A stretch of 64,000 bases of DNA from Acanthosepion lycidas (Eukaryota > Mollusca > Cephalopoda > Sepiida > Sepiidae), in NCBI GenBank assembly GCA_963932145.1, contig OZ010580.1:39326024-39390023 (forward strand), in the 5' to 3' direction. The stretch's first letter is position 1. Each line of letters opens with the position of its first letter. The translations under genes and the position numbers were made by a program. Shown one piece after another: positions 33,979-45,159 of the stretch. Under the pieces are notes generated by a model. The model was not told the origin of the DNA. It saw nothing but the letters and a program-made list of their open reading frames with translations, and did not search any database.

Positions 33979-34564
33979 ATGATTAATCGACTTCATGACT
34001 AAAGGATGTATTTGTTGCCTTTTTCTGGTTCTGGACAAGATCTGGAATGCTGATTTTCAGGGTAAGCAGGAAATTCCCGACTCACTTGGAGAAGTGAATT
34101 ATCTTTCTGTAACCACTTCCCCTATTTGGCCTTGTATCATACTAAGTTATGCTTAATAGATATCAACAATAATAAAATCGCATACCGTAACATAATGGTT
34201 AGCTACCCAATCTCATTATCATATACTCTACAGTTACATCCTTGTGCCAGACTAAGATATACAAGGTAAATAAAAACTTGTATCATGAGTTGTTTCTTAT
34301 AAGTGACCAGACGAAGGTATCTGAGTTCAGAAAAAAAAAAAAAATTAAACGCTGCTTAGGTAGGCCCTTCCCACTTAGTATGTTGCCACTTCTTAATCTC
34401 CCTACACTTATTTAATCATTATCAGTCCATGTAGCGTGTACTAAGCTGCGTAAAAGTCGACTCATATTTTGCCTTGTATCTTACTAATCCCTGCTTAGAA
34501 AATATCTACATTAATAATGACATCGTGACAATTTCGCTTGGTCGTTTTAATCTACCTGCTTATG
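33979..34564. other. No feature recognised
   Basis: AT-rich. The text TTGCCTTGTATC(A/T)TACTAA occurs twice (34131-34145 and 34475-34490), hinting at an old duplicated unit too diverged to define. Confidence 0.35.
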
Positions 34565-34566
34565 TA

Positions 34567-35406
34567 CGAGGTGCGATAAGTAAATTGTCGCCATTTTATA
34601 TTTTTAATTTGTTGTTTGTTTTTGATTTTGTCGACTGCACAGTATAGTAGGGTCAGTTGGGCATCATCTGTATGAAAAAGAGCACCATGACGCAATTTCA
34701 CTCCGCCAGAAATTTAGAAACGGCATGTGGTACTGCTTGGCATTCGAACCGAAAGGTCCAATACGAACATTTCACAGTGTTTGGGTGTCAATCTGAAGAC
34801 AGTGCAGAGGATTCAAAAAGAGTTGGATGAGTCGCATGGTGATTAGTGAATGTATGGCAGCTGGGAAAACTCTCTCTGATCGTTTTGATAAGAAAAGAAC
34901 TCTCGAATTTGTTGGTGGGGGTCTCAACACGGAGGCTTATATAAGTGTCTTGAGGAGGTAGTGCTGCCCTGGGTCAAGAGGGCGGCTGCTGGAAGACCCT
35001 ATGTCTGACAACAAGACTCTGTACTGTGCCACACAAGCAGGAGAACCCAGACATGGCTGTCAAACAATTTATGCGACCACATCACTCCTTACATGTGGCC
35101 ACCTAACTCCCCAGACTTCAACCCCCTTGATTATTATGTGTGGGGAGACCAACAAAACTCTCTGTAACACCAAAGATGAACTGAAAGCAAGTATTATGGC
35201 AGCATTCACCAAGTTAAACAAGGAGACCACCCAGAACAGATGCAGAAGATTCCAAAGTCGTCTGGAGGCCATGGTTGAAGCCAATGGCGATTTTATTTAA
35301 TAAATTTACTCTTTATAATTTCAAGATATTTTTGTGTAATTTTCGTAAATTTATCGGTTTTATTTTCATTTTTGTATCATTTAGACAATTTATCCATCGC
35401 ATCCTG
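34567..35406 (+). mobile_element. Tc1/mariner element family 2, copy 1
   Basis: The element starts CGAGGTGCGATAAGTAAATT after TA (34565-34566) and ends with the inverted partner, whose reverse complement starts CAGGATGCGATGGATAAATT before TA (35407-35408). It has the same structure and sequence as 53298-54158. The 840 bp is less than a full element (about 1.2-1.3 kb), and the transposase is broken with part of the middle lost. Confidence 0.8.
34660..35300 (+). pseudogene. Tc1/mariner-type transposase (family 2), broken
   Basis: Early frames give QFHSARNLETACGTAWHSNRK-like, a helix-turn-helix remnant. In the 3' half, frames read WLSNNLCDHITPYMWPPNSPDFNPLDYYVWG (about 35055-35147), including the PPNSPDFNPLDYYVW block around the last catalytic Asp of mollusc mariner/maT-like transposases. 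It then reads TKDELKASIMAAFTKLNKE and RRFQSRLEAMVEANGDFI with a stop at 35300. The frame shifts between these parts, and the first catalytic Asp region is missing or scrambled. Confidence 0.7.
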
Positions 35407-35408
35407 TA

Positions 35409-35700
35409 TATATACCTCACGCTTCCTCAACCCTCATGAGAACATTGTCTCTAGATCCATGAGTTAACTTTAAACCATGGATCCTTTAATGTTTCTACTG
35501 AAATGACAAATCCTTTTTGGTTGAGGATTTGTAAAACTACGTGTATTAAACTGTAGTTTTCCTCTACTGGATTATATACGAACACGTTGTTTGCGCAGCA
35601 TGTGCAATCATAGGTAGGACTTATTACATTCATCCAATTTCATGTTTAAGCATTCAGTTTCATAGCAAATTTGAATGGTCGAAAAAAGTGAATCAACAAT
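35409..35700. other. No feature recognised
   Basis: Unique AT-rich sequence between the mariner element and the SINE-like repeat. Confidence 0.4.
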
Positions 35701-35704
35701 CACT

Positions 35705-35895
35705 TGTATTTTAACGCCAACTGTAGATAGGTTCGTCTATTGTCCGGTTTACATTTCTCCCCGGGTTTTTGAACAGGAGTAGAGGTTTATCCCTTGTTTT
35801 TTGTTTAGGATTGGTTTTCCGGTTCCTTCTAAAGGAAGTAGCCTCCCCTCACCCTGCATCTAAGTGGCATTATCACCTTGATTAAGGTGAATTGA
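35705..35895 (-). repeat. SINE-like or LINE-tail repeat, copy 3
   Basis: Reverse complement: ends CTTAATCAAGGTGATAATGCCACTTAGATGCAG (plus-strand sense TATCTAAGTGGCATTATCACC) and GGTGAATTGATA followed by an A/T run at 35890. Its start TGTAGATAGGTTCGTCTATTG equals the other two copies. Confidence 0.6.
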
Positions 35896-36395
35896 TAAAA
35901 AAAAAAAAAATGTACCCGGTGTACATAGGCAATATGTTGGTTTTGAATATCGCTTCCCACTGACTTTACCGCTAATCCACCACTCTTAGGTCACCCCTCC
36001 ACTTAGTTTTAATTTTTTTTTTTTTTTTTTTTGCAATTACAAATATTTTTAAAGATTAAATACCGAATTTTGTAATATATGAGAAAGGTTATGTGCTTTT
36101 GTACATTGACAATCTGGAAAAAAGAGATTATCAATGGCCATAAAATAAAGAAAGCGTTACTGGCAGACTAGGACTATTATTATGTATAAGATAAATTAAT
36201 TACAAATTATATTACTACAGAAATGTATTGATAAAGGTAATATAAAAAAACAAAGTGTTGATGATCACGAATGAAAGCAAACATTACTGAAATATCAATG
36301 CTATTATACGTATAATTAATTATTCTTTATTCCATTAAAAAAAATTGAAAATACAAAGTAGAACTTCTATAAACCCAATAACTACTACGATTGAT
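35896..36395. other. AT-rich, no feature recognised
   Basis: T run at 36009-36031 and short ATA-rich runs only. Confidence 0.4.
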
Positions 36396-36397
36396 GG

Positions 36398-36398
36398 T

Positions 36399-36463
<65 letters not shown>
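36398..36463. repeat. (TAA)n microsatellite
   Basis: About 63 bp of TAA units directly upstream of the RLE LINE fragment. It may be a triplet tail from a neighbouring minus-strand copy or a slipped array. Confidence 0.95.
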
Positions 36464-36464
36464 C

Positions 36465-36835
36465 GGAATTGCAAGGCAAACATAAAAAATGGCGCAGAAC
36501 AAACGTGTAGATTATGTGAACCGCCTGTTGAGTTTATTAATTGTTTATTGCCTGGTTGTCCAATCTTGATACCAAAGGAATTTTGTATTCCGTTACTTTT
36601 AAGATTGGACAACCAGGCATGTTAAGATCGGGCAGTATATTCATTGTAAGATATGTCAATGTTATAAAGCTGAAAAATGGTATGAGCAACAACCTGAACC
36701 AGTCATAGAAGGTCATGAAGTCATCATTATTTAGGACTTTACCATTAATAATGACGGACATATAAAAGCTGATAGACCAGCCATTCTGATTAAACACTAC
36801 AAAAATTGTCTTCTCACAGATATGTAAATGCCATC
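36465..36835 (+). mobile_element. RLE-type LINE, zinc-knuckle and endonuclease fragment
   Basis: Frames give NGAEQTCRLCEPPVEF (about 36490-36530, start of a CCHC-type knuckle). After an inverted duplication they give KIGQYIHCKICQCYKAEKWY followed by EQQPEPVIEGHEVIII, then a stop, DFTINNDGHIKADRPAIL and KNCLLTDM. This is the region between the RT and the C-terminus in LINEs that carry a PD-(D/E)XK restriction-like endonuclease: R-PDI-type motif here RPAI, then a later Asp. The missing PD and the stop at 36691 mark it as dead. A related VxGALG piece is in the copies at 55830 and 56170. Confidence 0.65.
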
Positions 36836-37169
36836 AGATACAAAATATATCTGATAAGAATATGACAGATAAATATAAGGATCATAAAACTGAAAATGTA
36901 AGAATCTTAAAACTACATTAACAATTATAATAATTGAACTCTTCGGTATGAGGAAATAAAGACAGGCACAAACATCAAAATGATAACCGGTAGCCCCTGT
37001 TTACAAGGGATTCAAAAATTCACGGTTTGGAACTGCTTATCTCTCGGAAAAGTATTATTAATATAAAGAAAATAAAAACAAATATGATTAATGTACATGT
37101 TAATTATCACTTAACTTCAGGTCTCGGATAATGACCCTGTAAGAGATTGTATCAAATGGAAAGCAAAAG

Positions 37170-37170
<1 letters not shown>
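36836..37170. other. No feature recognised
   Basis: AT-rich. It could contain more of the LINE, but no recognisable peptides follow the stop near 36825. Confidence 0.35.
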
Positions 37171-37252
<82 letters not shown>

Positions 37253-37282
37253 ACGAAGAAGAAGAAGAAGACGAAGAAGTAG
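37171..37282. repeat. (AAT)n-(AAG)n triplet tract
   Basis: Pure AAT units (37171-37223) pass into AAG units with occasional ACG and TAG (37224-37282). The purine-rich half gives a polyglutamate/lysine-like frame that is not a gene. Confidence 0.95.
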
Positions 37283-38325
37283 AAGTTTTTACCGAATTTT
37301 CGTATCGAAGAAGATGTATCGTCTGGTGTTAAGTAATCATCCTCGGGGTGGATAGATTGTGTCATCTCCATGGTCCATTCAGGCTAAAGCTTCACTTTGA
37401 ACAGAATTAAATAGAAACGAAAGTAAGATAACCCCTGTTTCTTTGTTTATGGACGGAAGTATTCCCCTGGTTTGGGAGTCTTCGAATCTAAGATTCTACT
37501 CGATCCATTTCCTCCGTCTCCTCCGTCCTTTTGTCCTTCCACCTCTTCTTACAACCTCTATCAGAGGACCTCTCGTTAATAGCATTATTATGTCGTAAAC
37601 AAGCTCTTCCTTCGAAGGGTTGCTGTTTTCCACTTTATCTTACTTTTAGTTCAAACGAGAGCTGCTTCCATTTTGGAACCGTTAATTATCAAAGCGTTTC
37701 CTACGTATTAATATAAATATATCAATATAGCTATACAGCTATTTGTGTGTCTATAAATAAGTTTATCTCGGTAAATATAAAGGCAGAGCAAATAGAAGAA
37801 TGGATTGCAATTCAAACAGTGTACCAAGGTAAATTAAATCCTTATTTGTGGCAACTTATACAGAAAATAAAAATAGTCATTGTTGATGTGGTCGTTATTA
37901 TTGTAATCATTCAGTTCGATCCTGGAATTACCTTATCACAAAAATCAGCTGTTCATCGCACCTGTCGTAATGCAACGCTCATCCGCCTCCCAAAATCGAT
38001 GAGAGTAAAAAACGCACCCAATACTTGATTCGTTATCCGCTATTTGCGTATTAGTATCAATAGCCAATTAAACATTAAATTGGGAGACATACTAACTGCT
38101 ATATTTCTGTCGGAGTTATTTACTGAACTAAGTTTTGTATTTGAACATGGTGAAATTGGCAGGAGTAGAGGAGAGTTAAGTAGAGGGGGGTATAAAGATT
38201 GTATATAGCAAAACATTCAAGTTCTGAAAATTGATATTCGAGATCCGGGTTTTTTCCTTGTCCTGGTCTCAAACATCGATCGACCACTGATGCCAGTAAA
38301 GAAAACGCAACAGTTGTAATGTAAT
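37283..38325. other. No gene recognised
   Basis: The plus frame 37747-38028 has hydrophobic Ile/Val runs but no known domain and no neighbour support. The minus frame 38120-38398 is also unsupported. Treated as noncoding. Confidence 0.35.
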
Positions 38326-38329
38326 GGAC

Positions 38330-38440
38330 ATCGGATTGGATATCGGAATAAGAACTCGGAGGAGTGAGTTCGAGTTCATTAGAGTCACTTACTCGCAAAT
38401 ATCCTTGGGAAAGATATGAATCTATCTCTTCTCCCCCCCC
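38330..38440 (+). repeat. tRNA-derived SINE, copy with conserved 3' domain
   Basis: B-box-like GAGTTCGAGTTCA at 38365-38380 is followed by CTTACTCGCAAATATCCTTGGGAAAGATATGAAT...TTCTCCC, the same 3' block found at 46206-46240 and 51242-51285. The 5' tRNA part is worn. Confidence 0.55.
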
Positions 38441-38689
38441 TCCCCAGCTAAAAAACCCAGGGTTCTTTAGCCTTGGTTGGCAGCCTACTGCGGGAAAAAT
38501 CTGCCTCGTCAGTCATGTATCGAAAGATGATCGCCCAAGCGTGTATCACGTACGGCACTTAACCGACTGATCGGCCAAGAAACAGAGCCTTCTGTATAGG
38601 GGAAAATGTGACTATTCAGATTTGAAACGAATAGACAAGAAATAAATAAACAGTAAGCAGAATTTGGCATTAGTAAACAAGCAACAGGA

Positions 38690-39325
38690 TGAATGGATGT
38701 TTCCTCGGAGAGACTACGTGCCTCGAGAGACTGTTGGACCTTAAACTCACCCCTGACCTCAAGTGGAACTCGTACATGTGATCCATCGCTAAAGATGCAG
38801 TACGTACCCGACTCCACGTGCTCTCCTCTAACTTTATCAGAGCTAGATCAGGTCATAAATTGAACTCTGTTGCTGTCTAGACCTCATTTCCCAGTCTCGA
38901 TATAGCTCAAAGGCATCTCCAAGTCCTTGTGTTTGATAAATTATTTTCCATTGTCCAACCTCTCTCTCATAGGTGGAATGTGGTAAACCTCTCATTGCTC
39001 TATCGCTACTTCCATGGAAAGTGCTCGGATGAACTGCATTCCTTGCTACCGCCAGTTCTAGCATTCATTGCTAGGATCCGACACGCCATTCACATTGGAG
39101 CGAACCAGCCTCATTCCATCTGTATTCCATTGGTGAGAAGTTCCACTCGAACAAACCTCTTTCCGCGCACCACTGCTCTGTGTAACTAAGTTTCAAGAGG
39201 ATGATTCCCCGATTACTATTATCTTAACCTGTTCATTTCTAGGATTAACGCTTATCTTCTCCTCTAATTCGCATAAACTGCCTCTTACTGTAACTCAATA
39301 CCTCGAGTGGCGCTTGGGTCTTTGA
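38690..39325 (+). mobile_element. Jockey-group LINE family B, 3' end (copy 2)
   Basis: Mixed frames give LLGLKLTPDLKWNSYM-like (38725-38785), RARSGHKLNSVAV, LQVLVFDKLFSIVQPLSHRWNVVNL, SLLYRYFHGKCSDELHSLLPPV, HAIHIGANQPHSICIP, SRTTALCN-like, then FPDYYYLNLF in another frame. This is the C-terminal region of a Jockey-group ORF2, related to family A but distinct. It ends with the GCGTTGGGTCT-type UTR and then an AT-rich tail. Confidence 0.7.
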
Positions 39326-39805
39326 ACAACATAATAACCATAATAATAATTCAACGAGAAAACTGTCCGACCATGAGCAGGAGAATATGATCGAAAAGTA
39401 CCTAGTTAAGATTTAATGGGATTTCAATATCCAAACAGACCGCATCCCTGAATTAATTAAAAAATGGCTGCTCCTGGTGACCATACTATCAGGGTCAATG
39501 AATTTGACAAGCTTAAAAAAATACACTGACGCCCGGATTGAATTTAGCAGAATATTGGAGTTTTAGTTGGAGTTATCATTGGAGCGTTGGGGTCTATCCT
39601 ACTGAAGTTAAAGTCCTACATTTTGAATTTTGGAATAAAGCCTAGTATCCCGTGACTTCAAAAGTCTGCATTGCTTTCCAATGAAAATATTCTCCGGAAA
39701 TCGCTCTCTGACTGAGGTTGTACGTCTTGATGGAGAACACCCATAATGCATGACCCCCAGTAGAAAATGGAAAAGAAAAAGAAAAAGAAAAGCGAAAGAA
39801 GAAAG
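39326..39805. other. No gene recognised
   Basis: Mixed composition. Minus-strand frames near 39608-39790 (GCSPSRRTTSVRERFPENIF) are not recognised. Confidence 0.35.
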
Positions 39806-39806
39806 T

Positions 39807-39872
<66 letters not shown>
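39806..39872. repeat. (AAT)n-(ATT)n self-complementary triplet array
   Basis: AAT units change to ATT units in the middle (around 39838), so the array is a perfect inverted repeat of about 30 bp per arm. Confidence 0.95.
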
Positions 39873-39934
39873 GTACAAATTCTGCTAAGAAAAATGAACT
39901 TGACGAAGGCTAAGATAGACATAGACAGGAAGAG

Positions 39935-40130
39935 TAGTAGTAGTAGAAGAAGAAGAAGAATAAACAGTAGTAGTAGTAATAAAAGAGGAAGAAGAAATAG
40001 TAGTAATAGTAGCAGAAGAAGAAGTAATTGTAGTAGTAGGAGAAGAATAAGAATAAATAGATGAAATAGTAGTAGTAGAAGGAGAAGAAACAGTAGTAGT
40101 AGCAGCAGTAGTAAAAGAGAAAAGATAATG
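39935..40130. repeat. Degenerate AGN triplet tract
   Basis: About 195 bp made almost only of AGT, AGA, AAT, AGC triplets kept in register (AGTAGTAGTAGTAGAAGAAG...). It gives Ser/Arg-rich frames on plus and Tyr/Phe- or Ser/Thr-rich frames on minus. Confidence 0.85.
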
Positions 40131-40149
40131 GGTATTCAAAAAGCAAGTT

Positions 40150-42520
40150 GCCGATTAATGTTGCATTTAAATTCTTGATGATTGATCAGAGAAGCAAGTA
40201 AATTGGAAGGGCGTTCCACAGGTGGGAAGTGCGTGAAAAGAAACCGTTGGGTAGAAGTGGCTGTTGCATTTAGCTCTCCCAACAATAAAAAAGCTTAAAT
40301 TCTTGTACTCGGGACACCAGGAAAAAAATCTTCTTTGAACTTTGTCAAGAATCTCGAGATGTACAGTAGAATCATCAGACCTGATATGGCAACAGTATTC
40401 AATGTGCAAGATGGATTATGACGAGAAAGGTATTTTGCACAACACAGTAACCCAAGTTTTTTTTTATGCAGCTATTGATTCAAGTCAGCGGAAAAACGTG
40501 AGAGGCCAAGAAGGTGCAATGTGTTGCTATCCTGGAGTCTAGCGACAGCCATGTTGATGGTAGACAGAAAACTTTCTCTATGATGGTTACACAAAAACAG
40601 TTTTGTTTTAGAGGCATTAACATTTACAAGCTATTTTCCCCCAGTTAACCACTGATTGGATGTCTTTTTCAAGAGCAGATGTCAGGTTTACTTTGTCAGA
40701 TCTGTCGGATTTTCTATTAAGAGAGGGGTAAATGGTAGTGTCACCTACATAAATACCTACTTGGGAAATGATGACATTGGGGAGATCATTGATGAAGATC
40801 ATAAATAGCGTAGGACCCAGGATAGAACCTTGTGAGATATTCTCATTGGTGTGAATGGATCTGAAAGAGATCCCGTTTAAAACGACCTTCATTTCTCGAT
40901 TTGATAGAAACGATTGGATTAAATCAAACATTTATCGTGTAACACCTTAGCCCTGGATCATGTGTAGAAGGCCAGAACACCAAACCCTGTCGAACGCCTT
41001 CGAAATATCTAGAGCTATAGTTTGAGCTTCGCCATTCTTGTCCAGAGCTATTTATAGAAATTCAGAGATGACCGTTAACACTTGAGCGGTAGACCTGGCG
41101 AAATGGCAGCCATATTGTTTGTTTGGTAGGAGGTCCTGTGAAGTAAGATGCTTAACCCCTTCAGCATTGATTAGAGTCTGGGGTATTTTGTCAAAAAACG
41201 TTAAGAAACTAATAGGGCGATAATTTGAGGGGTTAGAGTGTTCTCCAGAATCCTTAAAAACAGGAACTAGAGAGGAGAACTTAAAACAAGCTAGGAAGAA
41301 AAAATCAGCGAGGTATTTGTTGTAGTTTGGAGATTAGTGCGGCCAGCTCGCGAGCACACTTCTTTAGAACGACGACAGGGCTCCCATCATGTCCGCTTGC
41401 CTTGTAGGAATCAGTTTGGAAATGATTTATGAAACCAGTGAAAGGGTTATACGCATATCATTCAGTAGATCCTCCATCCTTAGAGGGGATCAGGTACGGG
41501 TACATCAGATGAGTTGAGTGTAGAGTTGGAGGAGAATTTCCAAGCAAAACATTCAACCTTATCGGCTGTAGATGTGATTTCTACAATCGAACTCGTGAGA
41601 GGCTATACGTTATTTCATTCTATCAGCAAACAGTGAGTTCACTTCTTTGAGGAGACGCTTGAATTTATTACGAGCAGAAACAAAGAGACGTCCGTTGCAA
41701 TCAGTCCGTTAACTGTGGTACAGCCGGAAGAAGTGATTCCTGTGGGCTATAGCGGTCGATCATTCAGGTGAGAACCCAAGAGATGATCGTGATATCACAT
41801 GGTATTTCCACACTGAAATGACAGCTTCGATGCCGGCTTCCAACCAGGAGGACATCTCAGAGGCATATTTTTTAACAGGATGAGTAAAAATTTAATTGCA
41901 GGAGACGTCGAAGAAGTAAAGAAATGAGTTCCAATCATCACGTTGATGTAAGAAAGATATATTCTGTTAGTAGAATGTTCTAGGCAGATGGGAGAGCGGA
42001 AAGAGAGGTTTGCAGACATTACCGCATGATCGGAGTTGCCAAGATCAAGAGGGCAGAGTACTGCAGAGTATAACATGAGTCACGTGGGTAGAGAGGCAAA
42101 GAAGAGATCAAGACGAGAAGCATGTCGATCAGGATTACTGGGGAAACGCGTAAGGAAGACCACCACTTGTGTTAAAAATTGAGTGCTTGCAAAGTACCGG
42201 GTTTTGATGCCAGAGAGGGGTCAATAACAGAGTGATTAAGCCACCTAGCATGGTGGGGGCATTGATATCACTGAACACATTGCAAAACGGGTGTAGAGAA
42301 AGTTCCCAAACTATCTGTATAGTCCATAGTTAAGAAGTTCAAATCAACTCGGACTTTAAGAATTTTGTCAAAGTCAGGAAAAAGTAAAAAATAATATTGA
42401 CAATAGCAGAATGGAAATTGGTCAGAATTGTTTAATAAAATCCAAGGATAATAAAAAAAGGAATTGGTTAAAGAGGTATTGTCCGTAGATACACATATAT
42501 CAGTGTTTAAATTCAAAGGG
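40150..42520 (-). mobile_element. LINE family A, minus-strand copy (EN plus RT)
   Basis: On the minus strand the order is: endonuclease end with LGNSDHAVMSANLSF (about 42000-42060), then the RT start SSLVPVFKDSGEHSNPSNYRPIS-like (41205-41290), motif A LDISKAFDRVW-like (about 40990-41030), FLSNREMKVVLNGISF and QGSILGPTLFMIFINDLP, YVGD at 40740-40751 in place of YADD, then the C-terminal IEYCCHI piece (40360-40405). The 3' end is lost just before the usual UTR, close to the AGN triplet tract. Multiple frameshifts; dead. Confidence 0.8.
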
Positions 42521-43443
42521 GAAACGTCATTTATGTAAGCTAAATAAGTAAAGACTCACTCCAATTTTAATTTTAACAAAGACCCAACAAAACTCATGAG
42601 AAAGTGTGTCATGGTCTGATGAAACTAAATTTGAAATGTTTAAGCGCAAGGACTAGAAACGTGTTTCTGAAAAACTAAAGAAATCTTTAAGCCAGAGAAA
42701 ACCATTCTTATTTTAATGCATGCTGTTTGTAGTGTCGTATTTTTCTTCCGATGGTACTTGTTCTCTTTAACCAGTTGAAAGAATAATAAAGGAAAAAAAC
42801 TATATGGATATTATGGAGTACAATCTGACACCAGCAGTCAAACATTCGAATTTGAAACGTTAAACCAGACAATGACCAAAAGTATAGTTCATGGTCAGTA
42901 CCAGGCTGACTGCAATAGAAAACAATAAAACTTATATAGTGACCATCAGAGTCTTAACTAGAAATTGATAGAAAAATGTGCGACGTTTGAAAATACGGGG
43001 TGAACTATAGAAAACCAAAAAATTCTTATTAATTTAAGGAAATTTTACAAAATTCATGAATTTTGAAAAAAGCTTATTGTAAATTACAAGAGTTTTGTGG
43101 CCATGAGATCTTCAAAAAGACACGTTACCAAATCTGATGTACAGGGATTTTCAAAACGAAATCTTTATTTAATGGTGGGTTAAATAAAGGGTTCGCCTTC
43201 CACTGTTAAAGTATCGGGATATCTTGATTCGTTTTTATTTAGAATTGATCAGTTATTGCTCGGTCTGTTTACACTGAGTTCAGGACAGGGATTGAACTCA
43301 CTATTACTGTCACCAAATTCACGAATGTAAAGAAGGATAACTCCTCATTACAGAAATGCAGATAGAAACCTCGACTCTATTATATTTTTTTCTCTGGATG
43401 TTTAACTAACATTATAATATATATTGATTCCATGCGTGTAAAT

Positions 43444-43446
<3 letters not shown>
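42521..43446. other. No gene; possible SINE remnant near 43270-43330
   Basis: AT-rich. The minus strand near 43283-43305 reads AGTGAGTTCAATCCCTGTCC, a degenerate B-box-like segment, alone and uncertain. Confidence 0.3.
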
Positions 43447-43483
<37 letters not shown>

Positions 43484-43484
43484 A
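43447..43484. repeat. (TTTC)n microsatellite
   Basis: Nine clean TTTC units. Confidence 0.97.
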
Positions 43485-43564
43485 ATACACTAAAGTGTTT
43501 ATAGATAACTAGCTAGTTAAACTGAGAGATTATGCACAAATTCGCCCCACTCCCACGCACACGT

Positions 43565-43835
43565 TTATATAGCAATTTAGTAAACGTTGCTTACTTGTGG
43601 CACAAAATTGAAAGCATGGAGCACACAGTGAGGATCAAACTCACTACTAAATCGTAATTGATCTAGCGAGACAAACTTAACGAACCACTACACCATATTG
43701 AAATGCTATTTGATCTAGTAAGTTTAGCTTACTTGTGGTACGAGGCTGAAAGTATGAAGCAACCAGTGAGGATCGAACTCACTGCTCAGCTAATCTAGCG
43801 GGACAAGCTTGCTAATCTTTACACAATGCGCAAGT
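43565..43835 (-). repeat. Two tandem tRNA-derived SINE units
   Basis: On the minus strand unit 1 (43835 to 43712) contains AAGATTAGCAAGCTTGTCCCGCTAGAT and a T-arm GTGAGTTCGATCCTCAC with a perfect 5-bp stem, then the tail CTTTCAGCCTCGTACCACAAGTAAGC. Unit 2 (43700 to 43565) has GGTGTAGTGGTTCGTTAAG (A-box region), GTGAGTTTGATCCTCAC, and the same tail CTTTCAATTTTGTGCCACAAGTAAGC. The order suggests a dimer or two adjacent insertions. Confidence 0.7.
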
Positions 43836-44005
43836 GCCCAAATACGCACATGTATGTCTATATATACAAAATAATATGGGAGAAGAAAAGGAAAGGATTG
43901 ACTGATTCATTCGTTTTTTTACGGCTCATCAAAAATTTGCAGATTATAGCCAAAAATGTTTCTAGATCGTAAGAATTGTTTTTGGAGATTATAATGATTT
44001 AGGGA
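43836..44005. other. No feature recognised
   Basis: Short AT-rich stretch between SINE copies. Confidence 0.4.
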
Positions 44006-44009
44006 TACA

Positions 44010-44142
44010 AGTTTTATTAATTAGCCCATAGCTAGGGGAAAACGGTATTTTAGCGTCAGCGAATATAACGAACCCAATTGAAATTAGAACTCTGCTCTCC
44101 AATTAACAATTTCGAGCCGTTATCCATTACACCATCCTCACA
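44010..44142 (-). repeat. tRNA(Arg)-like SINE
   Basis: In reverse complement it starts GATGGTGTAATGGATAACGGC (A box) and continues GAGTTCTAATTTCAATTGGGTTCGTTATATTCGCT, where TTCTAAT matches the anticodon loop of tRNA-Arg(TCT) and GGGTTCG is the B box. The tail TAAAATACCGTTTTCCCCTAGCTATGGGCTAATTAAT follows. It is the same tRNA head as in the composite at 46120-46205. Confidence 0.7.
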
Positions 44143-44211
44143 AGAAGGAAGGGAGAGAGAGCAAAAAAGGTCATGAAGAACAAGAAATAAAGAACAAGCA
44201 AGAAGGTGTGT

Positions 44212-44253
44212 GCGTGTGCGTGTGTGTGTGAGAGAGAGAGACATAGATAAAGA

Positions 44254-44296
<43 letters not shown>
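44212..44296. repeat. (GT)n-(GA)n microsatellite
   Basis: GTGTGCGTGTGTG-type run followed by a long GA run, upstream of the SINE start on the minus strand. Confidence 0.95.
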
Positions 44297-44298
<2 letters not shown>

Positions 44299-45155
44299 GT
44301 TACAATAGAATAAGATAAAAAATAATTCAATGCAATCACGAATTGGTATCAGAAAGTTCCAGGTCTAGGATTTTCTGTCAGATTTCCTAACAGTGTCAGA
44401 CTTGATGGATTGTTTGACAACGTTCCTCATCGAGCTTCACGGATTTCTTCGTATTTTATGGTGTTTTTCTGGTAATTGGTTGCTCTAAGCGCTCATCATT
44501 TTGAGCCGACACTTGGCCGGCTTTGAAAGGCGAGTGCCACTCAAAAACCTATGTTCGACCGACAGAATGTTCGTCAAATGTCTGACAAAAACATTTCAAA
44601 TGTTTCAGTAGCAGATTTGTTGTATTTCACACAAAATTTGATTCAGGCATGTTGTCAGAAGAATTGATCAAATTGTTGATCTTATCATTTTTTTTATAGT
44701 TTTGTTATTCCAATCTTTTTGCCGATTGGTTCTACGTACTTCTTCAAGTATACAATAAATATGAAGAGAGTGGCTAAGGTCTTTTTTATTTTTTATTTTT
44801 CTTGTGCTAGGCAGAAACTCTGATACAGGTAAGAAAAGAAGACAGGTAAGAAAAGAAGTAAACCAGCATTTTCATCAAAAGTTTTAAAGTTGTCAAAAAT
44901 ATTTATTCACAAAAAGAAGTATTTGTCAACTTTTCTTTCAGTTTGCCATCATTTTTTAAAACAAAACAAAAATTCTCTCACAGATTGTACACTTGAGAAA
45001 GGCTATAGAGTGGATCGAACAATAAGTTCTGTCAACAGCAAAAACAACATGGAGAATGACTGCGCCTTTTAAGAAAAAAAGTAACTTGAACAATCTACTA
45101 TATGAAGTCAAATGTATTTTTAGAACGTTTCCTTCATATTCCAAGTAACCCCCTT
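44297..45155. other. No gene recognised
   Basis: 44340-44770 has more even composition and carries fragments such as LVRRLKMMSA-like on minus, but I could not tie them to a family. Confidence 0.3.
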
Positions 45156-45159
45156 CCCA

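Noticed and set aside
37747..38028. 93-codon plus frame with Ile/Val-rich middle
   Set aside because: No domain, no splice or promoter context, and atypical residue bias.
44010..44142. True tRNA-Arg gene
   Set aside because: The acceptor stem does not pair and a SINE tail follows the B box.
44340..44780. Possible mariner transposase remnant
   Set aside because: I could not assemble a consistent series of family motifs in any frame order.
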